DNA of 64,000 nt from Corynebacterium confusum (GCF_030408715.1 NZ_CP047202.1:708294-772293); one strand, 5' to 3'. Shown: positions 16,701-26,221, counted from the first letter of the stretch. Notes: generated from the letters alone by a model not told the origin. Made by a program: numbers and translations.

Positions 16701-17837
16701 ATGCTTCGCATTCCGCACCTAAAGAAAGTCCTGGTGGGCTCGGCTTTCGCAGGTGCGTTTTTCTTTGCGGCCCCAGCCGCCGGAGCGCAGGAAGCGCCCC
16801 AGCCCGGCTTTGACGCCGCGGCGGCTGTGGACCAGGTCCGTTCGGATCTGGCCGACTGGGGGATTTCCACCCCGGAGGTAGACCCGCAGGTGACCGATGC
16901 CGTCACCGAGGCTGTCAACCAACACCTGCCACAGGCCCAGCAGGCACTGGACCAGGCAGCAGCCGCGGCGACCGCACCCCAAACGCACGACTACGCTGAC
17001 GCGCCGGCCACCAACCCGAACCCGATTGGGCTTGAGGAGACCGTCCGGCAGGCAACGCAGCCCGAGTTCAAGCCCCAGAACGTTGACCCGAACTACCAGT
17101 GGCGCAACGATATGTTCTCCAAGGTGATGGCTGGCAAGCCCACCAAGAACTTCATCCTGCACCGCGTGCCGGGCTCCTACTTCGACGCCCCGCAGGTGCC
17201 GGAGGAGTCCAACGCCGCCCTGACCGAGGGCAAGTCCCTCTACGGGCCGGGCACTCCCATCTACGTCAACGATGAGTCGATGTGCACCCTGACCGCCGCC
17301 GGCACGGATAACGCCGGCCGCAAGGTCGGCCTGACCGCCAGCCACTGCGGTGAGGTGGGGCAGTCCGTGGCTTCGGCCGACTCCTGGCAGGTCGGCCCGT
17401 CGGGCACCATCGTGGACAAGAACGCCGAGCTGGATTACTCCGTCGTGGAGTTCGGCGCCAACGCGGAAGTTTCCCGCTCCTACAACGGCGTGACCGCCAA
17501 CCGCCTGGGTGGCAAGGTCAAGCCGGGCGACATTAGCTGCAAGCGCGGCCTGGCCACCGGGGATACCTGCGGTATGACCCTGACGACCATCCCGCAGTAC
17601 CAGTTCACCCAGGTCTGCGCCATGCAGGGCGACTCCGGTGCGCCGCTGTTCAACCGCGGCCGCTTGGTTGGCTCCGTCACCGGCGGCATCAACCCGCCGG
17701 GCTTCAACGGTGCCTGCCGCACCCCGCTGCAGGGTGCCGTGCACGTGCCGACCGCGGTGACCAACATGGATGCCATCCTGGCGGATCTGAACCGCCGCGG
17801 TGGCGTGGGCGCCGGCTTTAGCCTCCCGGAGGACTAA
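16701..17837 (+). CDS. secreted trypsin-like serine protease (S1 family)
   Basis: 378 residues from ATG 16701, with GAAAGAAGG upstream. A Sec signal peptide (KK, hydrophobic core, then AGAQEAP, cleavage near residue 29) is followed by an Ala/Gln-rich propeptide-like region and a chymotrypsin-fold domain. The catalytic triad is visible: His in GLTASHCG, Asp in AELDYSVVEF and Ser in QGDSGAPLF. Four Cys in the catalytic domain could form disulphides. The protein is probably exported and active at the cell surface. Substrate unknown. Confidence 0.88.
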   Translation: MLRIPHLKKVLVGSAFAGAFFFAAPAAGAQEAPQPGFDAAAAVDQVRSDLADWGISTPEVDPQVTDAVTEAVNQHLPQAQQALDQAAAAATAPQTHDYADAPATNPNPIGLEETVRQATQPEFKPQNVDPNYQWRNDMFSKVMAGKPTKNFILHRVPGSYFDAPQVPEESNAALTEGKSLYGPGTPIYVNDESMCTLTAAGTDNAGRKVGLTASHCGEVGQSVASADSWQVGPSGTIVDKNAELDYSVVEFGANAEVSRSYNGVTANRLGGKVKPGDISCKRGLATGDTCGMTLTTIPQYQFTQVCAMQGDSGAPLFNRGRLVGSVTGGINPPGFNGACRTPLQGAVHVPTAVTNMDAILADLNRRGGVGAGFSLPED

Positions 17838-17877
17838 GGCCGCACCGCCATCCCGGTTAGCTGCTCACTAAGGCAGA

Positions 17878-17912
17878 CAAGGTCCCCGCCTAATTTTCAG
17901 GCGGGGACCTTG
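17878..17912 (+). terminator. intrinsic terminator between protease and hisN
   Basis: Perfect arms CAAGGTCCCCGCCT / AGGCGGGGACCTTG with a short loop, followed by TTGTAGTTTC. It lies between convergent genes and probably serves both strands. Confidence 0.85.
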
Positions 17913-17950
17913 TTGTAGTTTCTTGGGTTCCTGGGGCGCTGGTCCGGCGC

Positions 17951-18733
17951 TTAGGGGGCCAGGTAGCCCAGCGCCTTCTTGTGCAGGTGGCCGTTGGTGG
18001 CCAGCGCGGAACCGTTATTCGGGCCGGCTGCGCCCTCGATGCTGGTGAACTTGCCGCCGGCCTCGGTGACCAGCAGGCAGGGGGCGGCCAGGTCCCACAG
18101 GGAGACCTCTGGCTCGGCGGCGATATCCACCGCGCCCTCGGCCACGAGGCAGTAGTTCCAGAAGTCGCCGTAGCCGCGCAGGCGCCAGGTCACGTCGGTC
18201 AGCTCGAGGACGTTTTCGCGCAGGCCGCGGTCCCGCCAGCCGGACAGGGAGGAAATACCCACGGAGGCATCGGCCAGCTCGCCCACGCCGCTGACGTGGA
18301 GGCGTTTCGGCTCGCCGCCGAAGACGCGGAAGGCGCCGCCGCCCTTCGCGGCGTACCAACGGCGGCGCAGGGCCGGCGCGGAGATCACGGAGACGACCGG
18401 CTCGCCGTCCTCCAGCAGCGCGATGAGCGTGGCCCAGACCGGCACGCCGCGCACGAAGTTCTTGGTGCCGTCGATGGGATCGATGACCCACTGGCGGCCG
18501 GAGAACTTGGCCTCGCCGCCGAATTCCTCGCCCAAAACGTCGTCGTTGGGGCGGGCCTGGGCCAGCTTCGAGCGAATGAGTTTTTCGCAGGCCAGGTCGG
18601 CGTCGGTGACCGGGGTCATGTCCGGCTTGGACTTGACCGCCAGATCCGAGCACTCGAAACGGTGCATGGTCACTGCATCCGCGTGACCAGCGACCTCAAG
18701 GGCCAGCCCCAAGTCCTCTTTGTATTTACCCAC
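17951..18733 (-). CDS. hisN: histidinol-phosphatase, inositol monophosphatase fold
   Basis: 260 residues. The IMPase superfamily metal sites are present: [22 protein letters not shown] and [12 protein letters not shown]. Position next to an IMPase paralog and prfB matches the actinobacterial hisN locus, where this protein dephosphorylates histidinol phosphate in histidine synthesis. The start overlaps the stop of the upstream gene by 8 nt, so they form an operon. Assignment to hisN rather than another IMPase rests on synteny and on overall sequence. Confidence 0.85.
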   Translation of the reverse strand: MGKYKEDLGLALEVAGHADAVTMHRFECSDLAVKSKPDMTPVTDADLACEKLIRSKLAQARPNDDVLGEEFGGEAKFSGRQWVIDPIDGTKNFVRGVPVWATLIALLEDGEPVVSVISAPALRRRWYAAKGGGAFRVFGGEPKRLHVSGVGELADASVGISSLSGWRDRGLRENVLELTDVTWRLRGYGDFWNYCLVAEGAVDIAAEPEVSLWDLAAPCLLVTEAGGKFTSIEGAAGPNNGSALATNGHLHKKALGYLAP

Positions 18734-19553
18734 GCAGCATCTGCTCCATTTCTTTCACTGCCTGTTTATTTCCAGCCAGGCACCATACCACGCCGCCGGC
18801 CGAAATCTCTTTCGTCGCGCCGCCGGCGGCCTCTACCAGGGCCTTGCCCGGCAGCCAGTCCCATTCGGCGACGGTGTGCTGCATCCACGCGCCCCAGGTG
18901 CCGTCCGCCACGCTGGATAGATCCACCGAGCCCGCGCCCAGCATGCGCACGGTGGCGAAGCCGGAGGCCACCTTCTGCCAGGCGGCGCGGATATCCGGGT
19001 CCTGGATGGAGGTCGGGTGCAGGTAGGTGGCCAGGGACAGCTGCTCGGCCGGAGCATCGGTCAGCGGGGTGACCTCCTTGCCGTCCAGTGAGGTGGGGTA
19101 GTCGCGCCCGCCGAACCAGGTGTAGCCCATGGCCGGGCGGTGGACGGCCCCCAGCACCGTGCCTTCGGCGTCGCGCAGGGCGAGTGCTGAGCACCAGTAG
19201 TCGGAGCCGGAGGAGAAGTTGTAAGTCCCGTCCACCGGGTCGATGACCCAGGTGCGGCCCGAGGTCGACTCCTGGGAGGTGCCTTCCTCGCCGACCAGGC
19301 CGTCCTCACCGCGCAGCGCCTGCAGTACGGTGGCGACGAAGCGCTCGGCGGCGCGGTCGGCTTCCGTGACTACGTCGGACACGGAGGTCTTCTGTTCGAT
19401 ATTGACGCCCTGATCGCGCATGCGCCAGGCCAGGCGGCCGGCGTTGTAGACCAGTGCCTGGGCCAGGTGCGCGTCGGAATCATCCGCGTGCGCGACCATG
19501 AAGGTCTTGGCGATGGCGTCGATCATCTCGGGCAAGCTCGGGGTCTGAGTCAT
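18726..19553 (-). CDS. inositol monophosphatase family protein
   Basis: 275 residues with the IMPase signatures [22 protein letters not shown] and [17 protein letters not shown]. It hydrolyses a phosphate monoester with Mg2+; the substrate is uncertain (inositol phosphate or another sugar phosphate). GACAAT is placed exactly 7 nt before ATG 19553, with no Shine-Dalgarno, suggesting a leaderless transcript, divergent from prfB with start codons 69 bp apart. Coupled to hisN downstream. Confidence 0.88.
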   Translation of the reverse strand: MTQTPSLPEMIDAIAKTFMVAHADDSDAHLAQALVYNAGRLAWRMRDQGVNIEQKTSVSDVVTEADRAAERFVATVLQALRGEDGLVGEEGTSQESTSGRTWVIDPVDGTYNFSSGSDYWCSALALRDAEGTVLGAVHRPAMGYTWFGGRDYPTSLDGKEVTPLTDAPAEQLSLATYLHPTSIQDPDIRAAWQKVASGFATVRMLGAGSVDLSSVADGTWGAWMQHTVAEWDWLPGKALVEAAGGATKEISAGGVVWCLAGNKQAVKEMEQMLRG

Positions 19554-19622
19554 AGCCCCTATTGTCTCGCCTGTGGCAGGCGATCGCTAATTGAACACCC
19601 CTGCGCGGTAGACTGGGGCGCT

Positions 19623-20729
19623 ATGCACCCGGATAAGACTGCTGCTTTGGACGAGTTGTCCACGACGCTAACCACCATCGAAAAGGTGATGCACCCGGAG
19701 GAGCTGAGCGCGCGGGTCCGGGAACTAGAAGCCCAGGCGGGCGACCCGAGCCTCTGGGACGATCCGGCGCACGCGCAGAAGGTCACCTCGGAGCTCTCCG
19801 CCGCCCAGGTGAAGCTTCGCAAGCTCGCCGATCTCCGCGGCCGGCTCGACGACATGCCGGTGATGTACGAGCTCGCCGAGGAAGAAGGCGACACCGCGCT
19901 GGCGGACGAGGAGCTGGCCGCACTGCGCTCTACTATCGAGGCGCTCGAGGTGACCACCATGCTCTCGGGCGAATACGACGAGCGTGAGGCGGTCATCAAC
20001 ATCCGCTCCGGCGCCGGCGGCGTGGACGCCGCCGACTGGGCGGAGATGCTCATGCGCATGTATATCCGGTGGGCGGAGCACAACGACCACAAGGTCGACG
20101 TCTACGACATCTCCTACGCCGAGGAGGCCGGCATCAAGTCCGCCACCTTCGTGGTGCACGGCGAGTACATGTACGGCACGCTCTCGGTGGAGCAGGGCGC
20201 GCACCGCTTGGTGCGCATCAGTCCGTTTGATAACCAGGGCCGCCGGCAGACCTCCTTCGCGGAGGTCGAGGTGCTGCCCGTGGTGGAGCAGACCGACTCC
20301 ATCGATATCCCGGACGCCGACGTGCGCGTGGACGTCTACCGCTCCTCCGGGCCGGGCGGGCAGTCCGTCAACACTACTGACTCCGCCGTGCGGCTGACAC
20401 ACATCCCCACTGGGATCGTGGTGACCTGCCAGAACGAGAAGTCCCAGATCCAGAACAAGGCCTCGGCCATGCGGGTGTTGCAGGCCAAGCTGCTGGAGCG
20501 CAAGCGGCAGGAGGAGCAGGCCGAGCTCGACGCGCTGGGCGCGGGCGGCAACGCCTCTTGGGGCAACCAGATGCGCTCTTATGTCCTGCACCCGTACCAG
20601 ATGGTCAAGGACCTGCGCACCGGCTTCGAGGTCGGCGACCCCCAGAAGGTCCTAGACGGCGACCTCGACGGCCTCCTGGAAGCCGGCATCCGCTGGCGCA
20701 TGGCCGAGCGCGACGACAGTCAGGACTAG
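19623..20729 (+). CDS. prfB: peptide chain release factor 2
   Basis: Recognises UGA and UAA stop codons and triggers peptide release. 368 residues from ATG 19623. The RF2 stop-codon tripeptide SPF occurs in [14 protein letters not shown] and the catalytic GGQ in [14 protein letters not shown]. The reading frame is uninterrupted: there is no internal UGA and no programmed +1 frameshift near codon 25, as expected for actinobacteria. TAGACT lies 8 nt before the start, again leaderless-like. An in-frame extension to 19467 overlaps the divergent gene and is rejected. Confidence 0.96.
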   Translation: MHPDKTAALDELSTTLTTIEKVMHPEELSARVRELEAQAGDPSLWDDPAHAQKVTSELSAAQVKLRKLADLRGRLDDMPVMYELAEEEGDTALADEELAALRSTIEALEVTTMLSGEYDEREAVINIRSGAGGVDAADWAEMLMRMYIRWAEHNDHKVDVYDISYAEEAGIKSATFVVHGEYMYGTLSVEQGAHRLVRISPFDNQGRRQTSFAEVEVLPVVEQTDSIDIPDADVRVDVYRSSGPGGQSVNTTDSAVRLTHIPTGIVVTCQNEKSQIQNKASAMRVLQAKLLERKRQEEQAELDALGAGGNASWGNQMRSYVLHPYQMVKDLRTGFEVGDPQKVLDGDLDGLLEAGIRWRMAERDDSQD

Positions 20730-20777
20730 CCTCCCGCCAGTCACGGCCGCTGGCTGACAGCGGCCGCGAACTAACGA

Positions 20778-20824
20778 CGCCAGCCCCGCGCGGATTGTGA
20801 AAAACAACCGCAGCGGGGCTGGCG
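20778..20824 (+). terminator. bidirectional terminator between prfB and abgT
   Basis: Arms CGCCAGCCCCGC / GCGGGGCTGGCG enclose a second inner stem (GCGGATTGT/ACAACCGC), followed by TTTGGGTTTT. Between convergent genes. Confidence 0.85.
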
Positions 20825-20845
20825 TTTGGGTTTTCGGCGCGGTGG

Positions 20846-22492
20846 CTACTCGGCCGGGTAATGCATGGGCGCACCCGGGCCGAGCGGGATGCCCAGCAGG
20901 TACCAGATGACGAAGAAGAGGAACCAGCCGACCAGCATGGCCACGGAGTAGGGCAGGGCCAGAGACATCAGGGTGCCCACGCCGGCGCGCTTGTAGTAGC
21001 GCTGCAGGAAGGTCAGGGCCAGGGCGAAGTAGGGCGACATCGGGGTGATGATGTTGGTCGGGGAGTCACCGATACGGAACAGCATCTGGGAGACTTCCGG
21101 GGAGATGTGGACGTACATCATCATCGGGACGATGACCGGGGCCATCAGCGCCCACTGCGCCGAACCGGAGGTAATCAGCAGGTTGAGCAGGGCGACCAGC
21201 AGGACCAGCCCGGCGAACATCAGGATCGGCGGCAGGTCCCAGCGCTGGAGGAGCTCGGAGCCGGTAATCGCGGTCCACACGCCCAGGTTGGACCACTCGA
21301 ACCACGCGAGGAACTGGGCGACGGCGAAGAAGAGCACCAGCATGGGCAGCAGGGTCTTGAGGCCCCGGGCCATGAAGTTCGGGATGTCGGAGCCGTCCTT
21401 GATGGTGCCGACGACGATGCCGTAGACGATGCCCACCAGCAAAAAGGCCAGGGCGATGGGCACCGCGATGGCGGAGATAAGCGGGGATTCCATGGCCTCC
21501 CCGTCGGGGCCGGCCAGCGGCGAGCCCGGGATGAACAGCAGGGCAAAGAAGCCGGCCAGGAAAACCAGCAGCGAGATGCCCGCCCACACCAGGCCCTTGG
21601 CCTCCTGGCGGGACAGCTTCAGGGTTTCATCGTCCTCGGAGAAGTCGTAGTCGCTGTCGGCGTCGTCAGCGTCGTCGGCGGAGGACTTGCCCGGGCCGCC
21701 GGCGGCCTTGTCGAAGGAGACTTCCTCATAGTTGATGTGGTCGTGGTTGACCAGCTCGCGGGCCTTGCGGGTGATGAACAGCTCGGTGACCGCGGTGATG
21801 ATGAGGGCCAGGACGACAGCGGAGGGGATGACGAAGAAGATGTTGGCCAGCGGGCTGACGTGGTAGTCCGGATCGACCATCTGCGCGGCCGGGGTAGAAA
21901 TGCCCGCCAGCAGCAGGTCGGTGATGTTGAGGATCAGCGAGGCGTTAAACCCGGCCGAGGAGGCGGCGAAGGCCACCATGGCGCCGACGATGGGGGAGCG
22001 CCCCAGCGCGTGGAAGGACATCGCGCCCAGCGGGATGAGGATGACGTAGATGGCGTCGGAGGCCACCGAGCCGGTCACGCCGGCCAGGGCGACGGCGAAG
22101 GTCAGCGTCGCCGGGGTGACCTTGGCAACCATCGCGCGCACGAGGGCGGACAGCAGCCCGGACTGCTCGGCCACGCCCACGCCCAGCATGACGGCGAGGA
22201 TGACGCCCAGCGGCGGGAAGGAGGTGAAGTTCTCGACCGCATCCGTGACCATGCGTGAGATGTTTTCCTGGGTGAGCAGGGATTCGACCTCGATGGTCTC
22301 ATTGGTCTGGGGATCCACGGCGCTCATACCCGCCAGGGAGCCGAGCCAGGAGGAGATGGCGACGACTCCGGCGAGGACGACGAACAGCCAGAAGGGATCC
22401 GGCAGCTTATTGCCCAGCTTTTCGATGGTGCCGAGAAATCCCCCGGGGGATTCTGTCTTCTTCGGCTGGTCTTCGGTAGCGGTTTCTGTCAT
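20846..22492 (-). CDS. AbgT-family transporter (first copy)
   Basis: 548 residues, integral membrane, about 9-11 helices plus two hairpins. AbgT-family features are present: N-terminal IEKLGNKLPDPFWLF, the conserved region around GSVASDAIYVILIPLGAM, and a C-terminal segment with RIGDSPTNIITPM. An acidic cytoplasmic loop rich in Asp/Ser lies near residues 255-290. Family members import p-aminobenzoyl-glutamate or export sulfonamides; the substrate here is not determined. It stands alone, unlike the second copy at 26295, which has a hydrolase partner. Confidence 0.9.
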   Translation of the reverse strand: MTETATEDQPKKTESPGGFLGTIEKLGNKLPDPFWLFVVLAGVVAISSWLGSLAGMSAVDPQTNETIEVESLLTQENISRMVTDAVENFTSFPPLGVILAVMLGVGVAEQSGLLSALVRAMVAKVTPATLTFAVALAGVTGSVASDAIYVILIPLGAMSFHALGRSPIVGAMVAFAASSAGFNASLILNITDLLLAGISTPAAQMVDPDYHVSPLANIFFVIPSAVVLALIITAVTELFITRKARELVNHDHINYEEVSFDKAAGGPGKSSADDADDADSDYDFSEDDETLKLSRQEAKGLVWAGISLLVFLAGFFALLFIPGSPLAGPDGEAMESPLISAIAVPIALAFLLVGIVYGIVVGTIKDGSDIPNFMARGLKTLLPMLVLFFAVAQFLAWFEWSNLGVWTAITGSELLQRWDLPPILMFAGLVLLVALLNLLITSGSAQWALMAPVIVPMMMYVHISPEVSQMLFRIGDSPTNIITPMSPYFALALTFLQRYYKRAGVGTLMSLALPYSVAMLVGWFLFFVIWYLLGIPLGPGAPMHYPAE

Positions 22493-22722
22493 AAAACGGC
22501 ACTTTCTGTGTCGAAGAGCCGGGGCTCTTGGATTTTTCCGGGTGCGACGGCAAGGCGGGGCCGGTCGGCGCCGCGCGAGACGATCGCCCGGATTTCATGG
22601 CAGGTTTTCGAACTTATGGTGTGCGTCACTATAGCGTACACGGGCTCGGGGACACATAATTTTTAGTCAATTGACGGGTAAAAGAGTTTCAATTGTTACC
22701 TCCTGTTGCTAGAGTTGCGAAC

Positions 22723-23412
22723 GTGATCACCTTCGAGAACGTAACCAAGGTCTATCCGACCTCAACGCGACCGGCACTGGACGACGTGTCTTTCCGCATT
22801 GAGGACGGGGAGTTCGTCTTTCTTATCGGCCCCTCGGGCTCAGGCAAGTCCACCTTCCTGCAGCTGATGGTGCGCGAGACCAACTTGAGCTCCGGACAGA
22901 TCCACTTCGACAACTTCCACGTCAACGCCCTGAAAGGCCGCGAAATCAACCGCTTGCGCCAGTCCATCGGCTACGTATTCCAGGACTTCCGGCTGCTGCC
23001 CAAGCTGAACGTCTACCAGAACGTGGCTTTCGCGCTGGAGGTCATCGGTAAAAAGAAGCACCGGATCGACAAGGCCGTTCCGGAGGTCCTCGAGATGGTC
23101 GGCCTGGGCTCGAAGGCGCACCGCATGCCGAATGAGCTCTCCGGCGGCGAGCAGCAGCGCGTGGCCGTGGCCCGCGCCTTCGTCAACCGCCCGAAGCTGG
23201 TGCTCGCGGACGAGCCGACCGGCAACCTGGACCCGGCGACCGCGACGGAGATCATGACCCTGCTGTCTAAGATCAACCGCCGCGGCACCACCGTCATTAT
23301 GTCGACGCACAACGCTCGCGCCGTGAACGAGGCGCGCCAGCGCGTGCTGGAGCTGAGCAACGGCAAGCTCGTGCGCGACGAAACCCACGCCGTTTACGGG
23401 GAGGCCTTCTAA
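22723..23412 (+). CDS. ftsE: cell division ATP-binding protein FtsE
   Basis: 229 residues, the usual length. Walker [17 protein letters not shown]-loop FQDFRLLP, signature [14 protein letters not shown] and Walker [14 protein letters not shown]. With FtsX it forms an ABC-like complex that controls septal peptidoglycan hydrolases. GTG 22723 is chosen because TAGAGT ends exactly 7 nt before it, indicating a leaderless mRNA, and the length fits; the longer in-frame TTG start at 22693 is rejected. Confidence 0.96.
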   Translation: MITFENVTKVYPTSTRPALDDVSFRIEDGEFVFLIGPSGSGKSTFLQLMVRETNLSSGQIHFDNFHVNALKGREINRLRQSIGYVFQDFRLLPKLNVYQNVAFALEVIGKKKHRIDKAVPEVLEMVGLGSKAHRMPNELSGGEQQRVAVARAFVNRPKLVLADEPTGNLDPATATEIMTLLSKINRRGTTVIMSTHNARAVNEARQRVLELSNGKLVRDETHAVYGEAF

Positions 23413-23416
23413 GACT

Positions 23417-24319
23417 ATGCAGACAAATTTCGTCTTCCGCGAGGCCGCCAAGGGGCTGGGCCGCAACATCACCATGACCATCGCGCTGATTATCACCACG
23501 GCCGTGTCCGTGGGCCTGGTAGTCGCGGGTGTCTTGGTGACCATCCTGACCCAGGACACCAAGGACATCTACCTCGAGCAGGTGGAGGTCATGGTCCAGC
23601 TAGATGAGGAGATCTCCGCTAACGACACGGACTGCACCTCGGCGGGCTGCAAGGAGATTCAAGACCAGCTGGAGGCCGACTCCAGCGTGGAGAAGGTCAC
23701 CTTCCGCTCGCAGGAGGAGTCCTACGAGCGCTTCAAGGAGTACTTCCAGGAGACCGACCCGCTGCTGGTGGAGGAGACCTCCCCGGACGCGCTGCCGGCC
23801 GCCCTGCACGTGCGCCTGGTGGATCCCACGGAGACTGCGGCTATCGATGCCATCCGGGACCTGCCGCAGGTCGACGCCATCGTCGACCAGGTCGAGGAGG
23901 TCGACCGCGCCACCGACAACCTGGACTCGATCCGTAACGCGACCTTCTTGGTCGCCGCTGTCCAGGCCGTGGCGGCCATCTTCCTGATTGCCAACATGGT
24001 CCAGATCGCGGCCTACAACCGCTCGACGGAGATGTCCATCATGCGCATGGTGGGTGCTTCCCGCTGGATCACCCAGGCCCCGTTCGTGCTGGAGGCCGTC
24101 CTGTCCACGCTCATCGGCGTGGTGGTGGCCGGCATCGGCCTGTTCCTGACCAAGTCCTACGTGGTCGATCCGTCGCTGCAGAGCCTCTACCAGGCGCAGC
24201 TGCTGGCCCCGCTGCACACCAAGGACATCTGGATGGCTCTGCCGATTGTCGGCGTGGTGGCGATGGCCTTTGCCGCCCTCGCCGCCCAAGTCACGCTGCG
24301 GCTCTACGTGAAGAAGTAG
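23417..24319 (+). CDS. ftsX: cell division protein FtsX
   Basis: 300 residues, four membrane helices: one N-terminal (about 20-43), then an extracytoplasmic domain of about 130 residues with two Cys (DCTSAGCKE), and three C-terminal helices. The extracellular domain transmits ATPase cycling of FtsE to cell-wall hydrolases such as RipC in actinobacteria. Starts 4 nt after ftsE stops, so co-translated. Confidence 0.96.
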   Translation: MQTNFVFREAAKGLGRNITMTIALIITTAVSVGLVVAGVLVTILTQDTKDIYLEQVEVMVQLDEEISANDTDCTSAGCKEIQDQLEADSSVEKVTFRSQEESYERFKEYFQETDPLLVEETSPDALPAALHVRLVDPTETAAIDAIRDLPQVDAIVDQVEEVDRATDNLDSIRNATFLVAAVQAVAAIFLIANMVQIAAYNRSTEMSIMRMVGASRWITQAPFVLEAVLSTLIGVVVAGIGLFLTKSYVVDPSLQSLYQAQLLAPLHTKDIWMALPIVGVVAMAFAALAAQVTLRLYVKK

Positions 24320-24338
24320 CCCGCGCGCCCCACTTCCT

Positions 24339-24376
24339 CGCCCGAAAGCCACCGTCTGTTGCGTGGCCGTCGGGCG
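24339..24376 (+). terminator. candidate terminator after ftsX
   Basis: Imperfect arms CGCCCGAAAGCCACC / GCGTGGCCGTCGGGCG followed by GGTTTGTTC. The stem has mismatches, so moderate support. Confidence 0.5.
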
Positions 24377-24416
24377 GGTTTGTTCGCTCTAGCCTGGGCG
24401 GTTAAGCTTGATGGCT

Positions 24417-24920
24417 ATGGCAAAGAAGGGCAAGAAGAAAAAGGGCGCGGTCGACAACAACTCGACCCTCGCCACCAATCGGCGTGCCCGCCATGACTTC
24501 AAAATTCTGGACACCTACGAGTGCGGCATCGCGCTCGTAGGCACGGAGATTAAATCCCTTCGGGAGGGCAAGATTTCCCTGAACGACGCCTTTGCCACCA
24601 TCGACAAGGGCGAGGTCTGGCTGCGCAACCTCCACATCCCGGAGTACTCCATGGGAACGTGGACCAACCACAGCCCCAAGCGCACCCGCAAGCTGCTGCT
24701 GCACCGCCGGGAGATCGACAAGCTCTACGGCCAAGTGCGCTCCGGCAACAAGACGCTCATCCCGCTTAAGGTCTACCTCAAGGACGGCCGGGCCAAGCTG
24801 GAACTCGGCCTGGCACAGGGCAAGCAGGACTACGACAAGCGCGAGGACATCAAGCGTCGCGACCAGGACCGGGAGATCTCCCGCGAGCTCGGCCGCCGCG
24901 TCAAGGGTATTAATGTCTAG
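24417..24920 (+). CDS. smpB: SsrA-binding protein SmpB
   Basis: 168 residues from ATG 24417 (170 from ATG 24411). It binds tmRNA and delivers it to stalled ribosomes. Typical features are the Lys-rich start [10 protein letters not shown], the core [21 protein letters not shown] and [11 protein letters not shown], and the basic tail [14 protein letters not shown] favour 24417 because TAAGCT lies 8 nt before it, but 24411 is possible. The tmRNA gene it works with is less than 500 bp downstream, separated only by a DUF488 gene. Confidence 0.94.
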   Translation: MAKKGKKKKGAVDNNSTLATNRRARHDFKILDTYECGIALVGTEIKSLREGKISLNDAFATIDKGEVWLRNLHIPEYSMGTWTNHSPKRTRKLLLHRREIDKLYGQVRSGNKTLIPLKVYLKDGRAKLELGLAQGKQDYDKREDIKRRDQDREISRELGRRVKGINV

Positions 24921-24968
24921 GACTTCCGCCACGGCCCAACCCGCCGCAGGAGGTCTAGGCTGGAAGGC

Positions 24969-25331
24969 ATGATTTATACCTGCAAAGTCCACGACGTGAA
25001 AAAGGATCCCAGCCTTGCCTCCGGCACCCGGGTGTTGGTGGACCGGATGTGGCCGCGCGGGGTAGCCAAGGATGATTTGGCCTACGACGAGTGGTTCAAG
25101 GACGTCGCCCCCAGCAGTGAGCTGCGCAAGTGGTTCAACCACGACGCCGATCGCTTCAAGGAATTCGGCCAGCGCTACCGCGCGGAGCTGGACGACTCCG
25201 ACGCCGAGGAGCTCGGCCGGCTCATCGACCTTGCCAAGGACGGCGACCTCAGCCTGCTGTTCGCCGCCCACGACCGGGAGATAAACCACGCGGTGGTGCT
25301 CAAAGAGTGGCTGGATGAGCACTTGAACTAG
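24969..25331 (+). CDS. DUF488 family protein
   Basis: 120 residues, full-length for the DUF488/COG3189 family. Family motifs are visible: TRVLVDRMWPRG near the N terminus, the central WFNHDADRFKEFGQRYRAEL and the late LLFAAHDREINHA. Function is unknown. TAGGCT ends exactly 7 nt before ATG 24969, and GGAAGG is also present, so initiation could be leaderless or from a very short leader. It is sandwiched between smpB and the tmRNA gene. Confidence 0.9.
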   Translation: MIYTCKVHDVKKDPSLASGTRVLVDRMWPRGVAKDDLAYDEWFKDVAPSSELRKWFNHDADRFKEFGQRYRAELDDSDAEELGRLIDLAKDGDLSLLFAAHDREINHAVVLKEWLDEHLN

Positions 25332-25358
25332 CATACGTCGGCGAGTAAAGTGGTTTTT

Positions 25359-25393
25359 CCTATAGGGAATGCGGACGCATCCCGCCCTATAGG
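25359..25393. repeat. perfect inverted repeat before tmRNA gene
   Basis: Arms CCTATAGGG (25359-25367) and CCCTATAGG (25385-25393), with an inner ATGCG/CGCAT stem. It ends 4 nt before the mature tmRNA. Each arm contains TATAGG, so it overlaps at least one potential -10 box and could be an operator or part of the pre-tmRNA leader. Confidence 0.6.
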
Positions 25394-25397
25394 CAAT

Positions 25398-25775
25398 GGG
25401 GTTGATTTGGTTTCGACTTCGTACATTGAGCCAGGGGAAGCGTGCCGGTGCAGGCTAGAGACCACCGTTAAGCGTCGTAGCACTCAATAAACGCAGAGAA
25501 GAACTCTCAGCGTGACTACGCACTTGCTGCCTAATTAGCAATGCGTGTCTGTCAGCCTAGGTTTTGTTCCTGGCCTAGTAACTGGCATCGACTAAGGAAC
25601 TTGCCATCCGGTTGCGTCTTCAGGGCCGGATGGGACCTCTACTGGAGACTGGGCTCATCATCCGGACGTGTTCGTCCGATCCGGAGGGCCGAGCAGAGAT
25701 TCCGCGCGAACTGCGCACGGAGAAGCCCTGGCAAGATGACGAAGGACCCGGGTTCAATTCCCGGCAGCTCCACCA
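25398..25775 (+). ncRNA. ssrA: transfer-messenger RNA (tmRNA)
   Basis: One-piece tmRNA of 378 nt. The acceptor stem GGGGTTG pairs with CAGCTCC, and the T arm GGGTTCAATTCCC and CCA end are encoded. The resume codon is GCA at 25493; the tag reads AEKNSQRDYALAA before TAA 25532-25534, ending in the ALAA degron recognised by ClpXP-type proteases. It rescues stalled ribosomes together with SmpB encoded just upstream. Confidence 0.97.
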
Positions 25776-25777
25776 CG

Positions 25778-25810
25778 AGGACGCTCATTTTGATACAAAA
25801 TGAGCGTCCT
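25778..25810 (+). terminator. intrinsic terminator of ssrA
   Basis: Arms AGGACGCTCATTTT / AAAATGAGCGTCCT with a short loop, followed by TTTGTTTT, directly after the tmRNA CCA. Confidence 0.93.
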
Positions 25811-25882
25811 TTTGTTTTGCGGCTGTGCGGGGGGTAGGCGATAACCGGGGGCTATCTCCGTCCGCGGGGATGAGATGCCGTC

Positions 25883-26095
25883 TTACGGGGTATATTCCAG
25901 TGAGTCGCGGATTTCGTCTACCTGGCTCGGGGAGATGCCCGTGCCGATGATTTCGATTCCCGATACCTTTTCTGACTCGTCGCTCACCCGGATGACAATC
26001 GTTGGCTCGTTGGGGTCGTCGATGGCGTTTTCGCTGGGGACGTCTAGACAACTTTTTATAGCGTCCCGCGGTGGGGGCCGTGGCCGTTTGCCCAA
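25883..26095 (-). CDS. small hypothetical protein, doubtful
   Basis: A 70-residue frame. The first 15 residues look non-coding (Pro/Arg-rich), but from DVPSENAIDDPNEPTIVIRV onward the sequence is acidic, with a beta-strand-like run TIVIRV and a helix-like end SQVDEIRDSLEY, which looks protein-like. No family is recognised and no clear ribosome binding site is visible. It could be the end of a decayed gene. Confidence 0.3.
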   Translation of the reverse strand: MGKRPRPPPRDAIKSCLDVPSENAIDDPNEPTIVIRVSDESEKVSGIEIIGTGISPSQVDEIRDSLEYTP

Positions 26096-26192
26096 TTGTT
26101 GGGGGTAGGGGTGGCAGGAAACGTCCAGTATCGGTCGGGGGTGTCCGGTTGCAGGCGTGGGGCTGTCCGGGAATGTGAGGACGTTACAAAGT

Positions 26193-26221
26193 TATAACCT
26201 GCAACACAGGTGCATGTGTTG
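26193..26221 (+). promoter_or_regulatory. candidate promoter and palindromic operator of abgT operon
   Basis: TATAAC at 26193-26198 is followed at 26202-26221 by a near-perfect 20-bp palindrome with arms CAACACA / TGTGTTG. The palindrome would cover the predicted transcription start, a repressor-like placement. The regulator is unknown. Confidence 0.45.

Noticed and set aside
19467..19622. Longer RF2 start
   Set aside because: It would run through the divergent IMPase gene; RF2 length from 19623 is normal.
20861..22258. 465-residue plus-strand frame opposite abgT
   Set aside because: Same mirror artefact; the real transporter is on the minus strand.
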